A stretch of DNA of 64,000 nucleotides from Chinchilla lanigera (taxonomy: Eukaryota > Chordata > Mammalia > Rodentia > Chinchillidae): the NCBI RefSeq assembly GCF_000276665.1, contig NW_004955416.1, forward strand, positions 5,135,379 to 5,199,378. Reading direction: 5' to 3'. Shown in pieces: positions 57,181-64,000 of this stretch. A program made the translations under genes and the position numbers. The notes beneath the pieces were generated by a model, which saw nothing but the letters and a program-made list of their open reading frames with translations, was not told the origin of the DNA and did no database searches. The first letter of the stretch is position 1. Each line of letters begins with the position of its first letter.

Positions 57181-58365
57181 CTATTTTACACAACATTAAG
57201 CAGAACAAGGTGAGTCTGAAAATTTCCTGAATGATTTTTCTCCTGTTAAGTAGCCAGTGTGAACAGGCCCCACAACTTTTAGCATAAATTGAATAATGTA
57301 TCACTTCACTGAATTTCTACTATTTTTATTGTTTAGCACTAGATTGTGTCACAGATTAAAACAAATTTGTAAAATTTTGAAATGATGGGGCAACTATTTT
57401 GCCTAAATTGTACAATGGTCACCCTCCTTTGGACATGTTACAAGGAGCTCTAAGTAATGACAATCCATAAATTATCTAGGTTTCAGGTCAAGGTTCTTTG
57501 CCACTACTGAATATTAAGAATTTGGGGAAGTTGTATTTCCTCTTTGACTTTCATTGTTATCTTGTATGTAATGAAGATTTGGACTGAGGATTCCTAAGAA
57601 TTCTGACTCCAGTAATTCATTGACCTACAATTTGACATGACATGAGCAAGCATGCTAAGTTCACATAATTTATACATACATGAATAATATATTTATGATT
57701 CTCTGAAGAAAAGAACAACTACTAAGTAAACAAAATAGATGATCAAGTTAAGAAGTTAAGCTTCCTCATAAATGCAAAAAATAACCAATTGATCTCCTAG
57801 TTTTGAATGTCAGGAGCTGACTGAAAAACTTACACAGCTGAATTTAGAATATCTGCAAATAACCAATTTTCAAAACCTCAAGCTGTGTTTGAAGTCAGAT
57901 TTTGAAAACTAAATATAGTTTCAATTTAACTTCAACATGTGTCTATAATAACTGATTGCTTCATATCCTTCTATTTTTCTCTCCCAACGGCAAAATGCAA
58001 GACTTTAAATACTTCTGTAAATATAGTAAACACAGACAACAATTTCTACAATTGTAGCATAGTATCTGGTGTTGCTAACCTGTGCACTGTCTATAAAGAC
58101 CTAAGTAAAAAGAAGCTCCACTGGGAAGTGGAATCAAATACCAGATTCCAGGTGTTTGAGAGGGAGTGCAAAGGGTTTATTTTTTCTTCATCTTTTTTTT
58201 TTCCCATGTTAAATGATAATGGCTTTCATATGAACCATTTTCTAGTTTATGTATGGAAATCTGTGTGATATTATGTTGTAAATAACATTAAAGAGAATGC
58301 TTTCAATGTTGAACTAGCAACTGGATTTGGGAGTAAATCAGTTCTAAAAACCCACTTTAGTTCTA
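57181..58365. other. Unassigned noncoding DNA
   Basis: No gene or repeat was recognised. A 109-codon frame at 57939-58268 lacks a domain and has a low-complexity Ser/Phe end. Confidence 0.45.
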
Positions 58366-58369
58366 CATT

Positions 58370-58480
58370 CTTGAAAAAATTCCCACACGTGTGCTAAGGG
58401 TGTTCAAGGATGTTAATCAGCATCACTTGTGAAAGCAAACAAAAACTGGGACAGGACCTATATATTGTCCTGGATGGTTT
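58370..58480 (+). repeat. L1-like fragment duplicated from or related to 56860-56965
   Basis: It shares, at about 85% by eye, a 105-bp block with 56860-56965: 'aaaaaattccca', 'gtgctaag.gtgttcaagga.gttaatcagcatcactt' and 'aaagcaaacaaaaactg'. The block corresponds to the L1 ORF2 C-terminal text around 'cacaaggatgttcattgcagc'. Confidence 0.7.
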
Positions 58481-58814
58481 CCCAACCCCTGCCACATACC
58501 AAAGGAAAGGCAGCTAGACTAATCCAAAAGTCTATAATATAGGACCTATGATTGAAAATAATATGGGCTCAACAAACAGTACTTATTCTACATCTGTACT
58601 TAATTTCATTCATGTCTTGGTGTTTTTTGTTTAGTTGTTTTGTTCCCTTCCTTTCCTGTTTCAGATTAGAGAAGAAGGTTTGTCTGGGTTGGAAACCATC
58701 AGTTATATTTCCATTTTTCTACCATCTTAGTTAAGCATTTATGAATTCAACTACCTGTAAATCAAAGTATTCACATAATTTGCACCTATACTAAACATAC
58801 ACAGGTTTTTATTA
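58481..58814. other. Unassigned noncoding DNA
   Basis: Nothing was recognised. Confidence 0.4.
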
Positions 58815-59074
58815 TTCTTCCCTAAATAAGATAACTATTTACATAGCATTTACATTGTGTTAGGTATTATACATAATCTAGAGATGTAATCTAGAGATCT
58901 ACAGTATAATCTAAGCTTGATGTAATCCAGCTATCTAAAGTATATGGGAGAGTTGCATAGGTTTACATGCAAAAACTGTCCCATTTTTTTGTAAGGGACT
59001 TGAGTAACTGCAGATTTTGGTATCTGAAAAGGATCCTAAAACCAGTCCACCATGGATACCAAGGGACAACTGTA
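58815..59074 (-). mobile_element. Tigger-type (pogo-like Tc1/mariner) DNA transposon fragment
   Basis: Read on the minus strand from 59072 it starts CAGTTGTCCCTTGGTATCCA, next to a TA dinucleotide. It continues with antisense of 'gtaagggacttgagtaactgcagattttggtatc', 'aagtatatgggagag' and 'tatttacatagcatttacattgtgttagg', the pattern of a common non-autonomous Tigger element. Its internal end was not found, so it is a fragment. Confidence 0.75.
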
Positions 59075-59179
59075 TTTAGCATTATATTTTTTACAAAATA
59101 AATTATTCAGTACATTTTCCCTCTAATAAATAAGACAGTGATCCTAGTACAGCTGGACTTTTCCCATTCTTGTAAGTTG
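59075..59179. other. Unassigned DNA
   Basis: Nothing was recognised. Confidence 0.3.
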
Positions 59180-59900
59180 TTGCTAACTAGCTTTTGTTTC
59201 TTATTTTTTGACACAAGATTGTATTGTTATTTTTAATGGTCCAATTGTTCTTTTAAATTTACTAATATTTTAAAATTTCTGTTATTTATTATATTCCTCC
59301 TGTTTCCTCTGGCTACATTTGCCTTGATGAGATATAATTATTCTTTTAGAAAGGTATATGGATGGAATATATACCTCAAATTGTGTTTAATTTATCCTCA
59401 CCCTTAAATAACCATTTAGCTGGAAGTGGAATTTTTGGTTCTCAGTTATTTCTTTCTCAGGAGCTTGAAAATGTCTCCTTCACTGTGTTCTGAAAGGTAT
59501 GATTACAGATGAGAGAAGTCTATTAGGAATCTAATTTTCTTAGTAGGTGATCTTACCAAGTGACCTGACCTGTGAGATCAGGTAGTCTCTGAGATTCTCT
59601 TTCACCATAACATTCTGCCGCCACCTTCTGAGGTGGATTTATTGTATTTAAGTTGCTTGAAATTTGAAATGTTCTTTCTGTCTAAGGACTCATGTCTCTC
59701 TTAAACTAAGGGAAATTTTCAGCCAATTTCTCTTCAAATATTGCCTTTCCAGTACTGCCTTTAATCTCATCTACACAAATTAGGTTCTCTACAACTAGCT
59801 TCCATGTACTTTCATTCGGGGTATATAACTTTGGGTGAGCTTTTTCACAATTTTGAGGCTCAGATAATATGAGATTTCTAAGGTGTATGTCTCCAAATCT
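59180..59900 (-). repeat. Old L1 or HAL1 ORF1-region fragment, antisense
   Basis: The plus-strand text 'agctggaagtggaatttttggttctcagttatttc', 'cttgaaaatgtctccttcactgtg', 'tgattacagatgagagaagtct' and 'aagggaaattttcagccaatttctcttcaaatattgcc' follows antisense L1/HAL1 ORF1 text ('gggaagttttcagccattatttcttcaaatat'). No frame survives. Confidence 0.7.
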
Positions 59901-62264
59901 ACAAGGCCTATATGTTGTCTAGAAAAAATTTACTTTTCAAAGATCCATAGCAGGGTTAATTATGCTAAAATTACAAGAAATGAAGAGAAAACCCCCAAAT
60001 ATCCCTTTCGTAGAAATACTTGAAATATAGGAAATACAATATGCTTAATACAAAAGTAACTGCAATTTTCAAAAGATAAGCTTGAGACCCGGAGAGAATA
60101 AGGATGATTTCATTTCAAGCTATTGTCACATTCAGGACTAAAGCCAAAATGTCCTGAATTTCAGAATAGTTTTCTGAATGCCTTTCCATATAGCCAACCC
60201 AAAACATTAGAAACATCTTGTCTAGCACATCAAAATCTATTCTCAAATCATTTTCTGATCTAACAATGGAGGATCTTGAATACTGAGGTGCAGAAGAGAT
60301 ACTACTGGAACAATGAGAGATCCCTGGCTCACCCAGCAGCATGGGTAAATTGGCCCTCAACTGCTAAGCAGTGTCCACAAGGCCAGACAAGAGTCATTCT
60401 CTTAAAGAGGCAAACCAGGAAGTATTGTGAATTAGAAGGTCTGTCCATATAGATGCTGAACATTTGCTCAAGGTGTGAGTACACTACACTGATTACCTGT
60501 GCGTGGCTACAAAAATGAAGTTTCTATCAATTTCTTAAGAACTATGATTAAGAGCTAATTGATAAAAATCAGTTTCACTAGAAGAGTCCTTTTATGGGCT
60601 AACAAGTTTCTAATCTTATGTACCAGAGGAAACTAATGGCTTGGTTAAGAAATAAAAAGAAAAGGTAAATCAAGCATGGCAGTGATTAACCAGACCAGAT
60701 GAGCATGCCAGGAATGTGGGTCTTCTTTGAAAGGAGACATAAATACAGCTCAGCGAGAGAGTCACAAGCTACTGTAATCTATCAATTCATGGATATTTTT
60801 AATATTCCAGTGTGCTGTACATATAGCAGTCTACTAGAGATGTCATGGGAAAAAAGGTAAAAATATGTTATTAGCAGCTATGGTAATAAATACTGTGCAT
60901 GTATTTTCTTCTTCCCTTCATAGCAAAATGGAAATGAGAGTTTGCATAAAGAAGATCTCATTTTGGCAACTCTCAGTAAGGCAAAGCAGGATATAACTGG
61001 ACTTTGCCTACAAATATATAAAGAAGTGATTCTAAGTCAAACACATACAGGTCCTCAGCCTGGTTTAAGAGCCCACCTCCCCCCAGGCCCATGCTCATGC
61101 CAAAGCAAGCATAGAAAAAAGAGACTTCTTAGCTGAGCCTAAAAGAATGAAGGAAATGTAGGTAAAGAGATGTGGATATGTTCAGATAAAGAGAAAACAT
61201 TGCCTTAATCTCACTTTTTTTGAAAAAGTGAGATTGTCAGTATATCCTCAGTGGTTAAAAAAAAAAGCTTTGGGGCTTAAAGAAAAAGGAATATATTGAA
61301 ACAATCATGAGGGGATAGAATTAGGCAGGTAATAGAGGAAGAACAAATAACAGAGTCGATGTACAATGACCCAGGAGGAAATATAAGTTCTGTGGGCCAT
61401 TTGGGTTTAATTATGAGTCTTTCTTTAGCAGCTTTCTGCGGTTAGGGGCACTAGACAAAAGAGGTGCCTCTGAAGGCTGCAGAATGTGATTAATAGGACC
61501 AGAAAAGCCAAGCAGGCTGAAAAGATCACCCTGAAGTCAGTGAGCATGTAGTCCCTGGTGAGGAGCAAGTCTAATATATGTTACCAGGGGAAATGAACTA
61601 TCAAGCTGACAATTATAATTTACAGTGATTGAGCAAGAATGGGGTAAGAAGATAGAACTGATGGTCCGAGGGCAACAGAAGCTGAGCAAAAAGTAGGGTT
61701 AATTCCAAAGGAAGTTAGTCAGTGGTACCAATTATATCATCACAAGGGATCTGGGAAACCTAACTCACATCCAAAATAATGTCACTATCCATGAATCTAT
61801 TTAGAGGTAGCAACCCCCAACAGGAATCACTAGGCATCAGTAGCATAGAGTTCTGATTGTACAGTCAGAACCCCAAGGAGGTGAAAACTCTGGATTTAAA
61901 TAGGAAGTCAGGCTACAACGAATACCTTGTATGCTTAGCAGAGTCCACCCCACAAGGATTCAGCTCTTGAGTCATAGGATCAAGGATCAGGACTATGCTC
62001 AAATCCCAGCAAAGGACAGAGCAAAGTCAGAAACCTAGACAAAAGGTAACCATAGAACTACAGGCCTGATATGGGACCTGGGAGGAAATGCTGAACTAGA
62101 ACAGACCCTGTGGATTCACTCAAAGAAAATTAAGCCACAGACCCTCTCACAATCCCATCATAACTCTGAAGGAATAGAAATATTCTTCTGACTTTATTCA
62201 GGCTTGGTTCTTATCATCTCAAGTTGAGAAGAGCTGGCCTCAAGCTGTGGAGCTTTCATGTCTG
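59901..62264. other. Unassigned noncoding DNA with a perfect short palindrome
   Basis: No gene or repeat was recognised in 2.4 kb. A 13-bp perfect inverted repeat with a 3-nt spacer lies at 61207-61235. The 81-codon (60115-60360, minus) and 64-codon (60942-61136, plus) frames show no domain. Confidence 0.45.
61207..61235. repeat. Perfect 13-bp inverted repeat, 3-nt loop
   Basis: The arms are AATCTCACTTTTT and AAAAAGTGAGATT around TTG. It could form a small cruciform or RNA hairpin. Probably fortuitous. Confidence 0.95.
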
Positions 62265-62269
62265 TGGTT

Positions 62270-62455
62270 AAGTGGTTGTCAAAGAGGAGCAATTTTTGTG
62301 TACGCAATGTCTGGAGACACTTTTGATTCTCAAGAATTGAATGGGGAACTACTTATCGCCAATGAGCAGAGGCCAGCACTGTTGCTTAGTATCCTATGAT
62401 GTGCAGACAGCACCTCACAGCAAAGAGTGGACCAGCCCAAAACATTAATCTTTTA
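62270..62455 (+). mobile_element. MER20-like hAT MITE
   Basis: The text 'aagtggttgtcaaagaggagcaattttt', 'gcaatgtctggagacacttttg', 'agaggccagcactgttgcttagtatcctatgatgtgcagacagcacctcacagcaaagagtggaccagcccaaaa' follows MER20 end to end. In placentals many MER20 copies act as hormone-responsive regulatory elements. Activity here is unknown. Confidence 0.82.
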
Positions 62456-62524
62456 GAAGGTGAAAAACTGAGTATAAGAATGAGTCTGGCATAGACAAGA
62501 AGCAATAATCAAGAGAAATTGCTA

Positions 62525-62830
62525 CTATTTTGTGTGTATTCATTCATTTACTCACTGTGTCTGCAAACACTTAGCATATATTACATTCCAGAGGCTGTTC
62601 TGGGTACCAGAAAGACTGGTAATCAAGCAATAGTCGCTAGGGCTGGGGACGTGGTTCAGTGATGGAGTGTGTACGTAGCATGTGCAAGGCCCTAGGTTCA
62701 ATCCTTTACATCAGGAAAGAAAGAGGAGAAGGAAAGAAAGGAAGGAAAGAGGGAGGGGAAGAGCATGAGAGAAACAAAGAGAAAGTAGCAGTGCTTGCCC
62801 TCCAGAAGCTGTTAGTCTAAAAAGAAAATT
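62525..62830 (+). repeat. Ancient mammalian interspersed repeat split by a SINE
   Basis: 'tattcattcatttactcactgtgtctgc', 'ttccagaggctgttctgggtaccag' and, after the SINE, 'gtgcttgccctccagaagctgttagtct' follow an old repeat reading 'cattcattcaacaaatat', 'gccaggcactgttctaggtgc' and 'tccctgccctcatggagcttacattct'. Family uncertain. Confidence 0.6.
62641..62715 (+). mobile_element. Older ID-like SINE
   Basis: It reads 'ggctggggacgtggttcagtg', 'gtgtacgtagcatgtgcaagg' and 'ccctaggttcaatcctttac', then a GAAA/GGAAA-rich tail to about 62770. Both promoter boxes are still recognisable. It interrupts the ancient repeat. Confidence 0.85.
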
Positions 62831-63518
62831 TCAACTTCATATCCCCTATTAACATTTACCAAAACTGCCTAAAGCCAAAACACAAATTATTCTTCCTTTC
62901 CTCTGTTCTAGCCTTTGCAGAATAACTGGAGATATCTGAAAAGGAAAGCTTGGTTTGGGTTTAAAATCATGGTGAGGTGTCTTAAAAAAGTTATAAAATA
63001 TGTCTAACACTCCCATTGACTTCACAGTGTGCTCTGTGAGGCAAAGGTCAAGAACAAGAGTGTGGGTAGGAGAAGTGACAGATGGGGCTGGCTTCATGAA
63101 GAGGCATCCTGAATAGTCTCCATGCTTTGGTTCCCAGCCAGGAGGAGTCACTTTTTGAAATGTAGCTTAGGGAGTATTTTGGAAGTAGAGCACTATTGTG
63201 TGCAACTCTGTTGAAATACATCAAAATAGAATGTGGTTTGAGATTGGAGACAAAGATGATTCTTGGATGGAAATATGATAAAGCACAGCACAGTGCAAAC
63301 ACTGGGGTCTAGGCAATAGGCTCCCTCTTAAAATCTGCCCTTGTGTTTGAAAATTGTTATAATAAAATGTTGAACAAAATGCAGTTTAACTCCCTACTCC
63401 TTGTTTAACAAAGAAAATATCAATATTCAATTATATGTGTTTAAGTAGACAATAAAAATGTGTCTGGCCAACCTTAGTTCCCTGTTACTTCTAAAACAGA
63501 GCTGCAGAAAGACTCATC
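62831..63518. other. Unassigned noncoding DNA
   Basis: Two overlapping minus-strand frames (100 and 84 codons, 62849-63302) have no recognisable domain. Nothing else was recognised. Confidence 0.4.
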
Positions 63519-63670
63519 TGGTGTGTGGACCATGGACCAGCGTCATTGGCATCACCTGAGAGCTTGTTAGGAATGCAGCATCTGAGAAGCCAAAACATTC
63601 TGAATAAAAATGTGCATTCTACCAAGATTGCCAGGTGATTCACAGGCACATTAACATTTGAGAAGCCTTG
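63519..63670 (-). mobile_element. MER5A hAT MITE, antisense
   Basis: The plus-strand text 'gtgtggaccatggaccagcgtcattggcatcacctgagagcttgttaggaatgcag', 'ttctgaataaaaatgtgcattctaccaagattgccaggtgattcacaggcacattaacatttgagaagcc' is antisense MER5A almost end to end. Confidence 0.87.
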
Positions 63671-63734
63671 GGGTACCAGAAAGATCAATGCGTTTGCAGA
63701 TCTATGTTCTACTTTTCATTCATTTGTAATTTAA

Positions 63735-63905
63735 AAACAAAATATATTGATGGAATTTTTTTATGTTCTAGGTACTGTTTTAAATGGTAGGGATACAGCA
63801 ATGATTAAGAGCCTTCCTTGCTTAGGTTCTAGTGAAAGAAGATAAGAAAGAAAACAAAAATTTTAGAAAATATATGTGCAATATAGAAAGTAGAACAGGT
63901 AAGAC
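63735..63905 (+). repeat. Ancient mammalian interspersed repeat, family uncertain
   Basis: 'tgttctaggtactgttttaaatggtagggatacagcaatgattaag', 'ccttccttgcttaggttctagtgaaagaag' parallels 'ccaggcactgttctaggtgctggggatacagcagtgaacaa' and 'ccctgccctcatggagcttacattctagtggg'. Same family as 62525, and it probably runs on toward the window edge. Confidence 0.6.
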
Positions 63906-64000
63906 AGTAAGAAATACTGGTCAGAAGCTCTGCTCTGTTAACTACAGACCTCATTAAATATTAACTAGACTCCTAAATGGTGTGATAAGCAAAGTGGAAG
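63906..64000. other. Window end, unassigned
   Basis: Too short to interpret. It may belong to the preceding repeat. Confidence 0.3.

Noticed and set aside
57939..58268. 109-codon plus-strand frame as a small secreted protein
   Set aside because: It has no signal peptide pattern, the C-terminal half is Phe/Ser-rich from a T-tract, and no splice or conservation evidence is available.

Overview
This window is mammalian, very probably rodent, nuclear DNA. It is AT-rich, has no bacterial-style gene packing, and is filled with mammalian interspersed repeats. B1-type (7SL-derived) and ID-type (tRNA-Ala-like) SINEs occur together, with a B1-ID composite, which points to Rodentia. The ID-like copies end in a GGTACCGGAGAAAAACC module and lie beside B1 copies with an internal duplication, and no B2 elements were seen. 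That argues against mouse or rat and would fit a castorimorph or other non-murid rodent; the species call is inference only. I found no convincing protein-coding gene, RNA gene, CpG island or spliced exon set. The open reading frames are chance or repeat-derived. The window is best read as intergenic DNA or part of a very long intron.

Layout. 1-9 kb: mostly unassigned old sequence with an L2-like fragment, a CT microsatellite, one clean ID-like SINE with target-site duplications (TSDs), a pyrimidine-rich ancient repeat and a MIR. 9.1-10.05 kb: a candidate solo LTR, unusual for its nested internal tandem repeats. 11-17.1 kb: an antisense old L1 or HAL1 segment broken by ERVL/MaLR-type solo LTRs that keep near-perfect 5-bp TSDs, then an ancient sense LTR. 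19-21.4 kb: L1 3' ends in opposite orientations and an MLT1-type LTR. 22-37 kb: B1-ID composite, TG tracts, MIR, L2, MER5A and B1 copies, a MaLR LTR, and long unassigned stretches, one of which (about 34.5-34.9 kb) could be conserved noncoding DNA.

37.4-43.4 kb: an old sense L1 interrupted by an ID-like SINE and ended by a MaLR provirus-like element (two LTRs plus internal region). 45.8-52.3 kb: the densest part. A comparatively intact antisense L1 has a 5' UTR, ORF1 fragments, a reverse transcriptase region and a poly(A) end. An ID-like SINE sits in its ORF1, ORF2 appears to carry an internal deletion, and 845 unknown bases fall inside it. An older antisense L1 abuts it. 54-64 kb: a further ID-like SINE, old L1 pieces including a pair of related fragments 1.5 kb apart, a Tigger DNA transposon end, an antisense L1/HAL1 ORF1 segment, a MER20, a MER5A and other ancient repeats.

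Nothing here resembles a new multi-gene system. The main interest is repeat biology: the 9.1-10.05 kb LTR with 177-bp and 42-bp periodicities, the lineage-specific ID subfamily, and the internally deleted L1 with its nested insertion. All repeat family names come from recognising consensus-like text, not from a database search, so boundaries are approximate unless a TSD is quoted.
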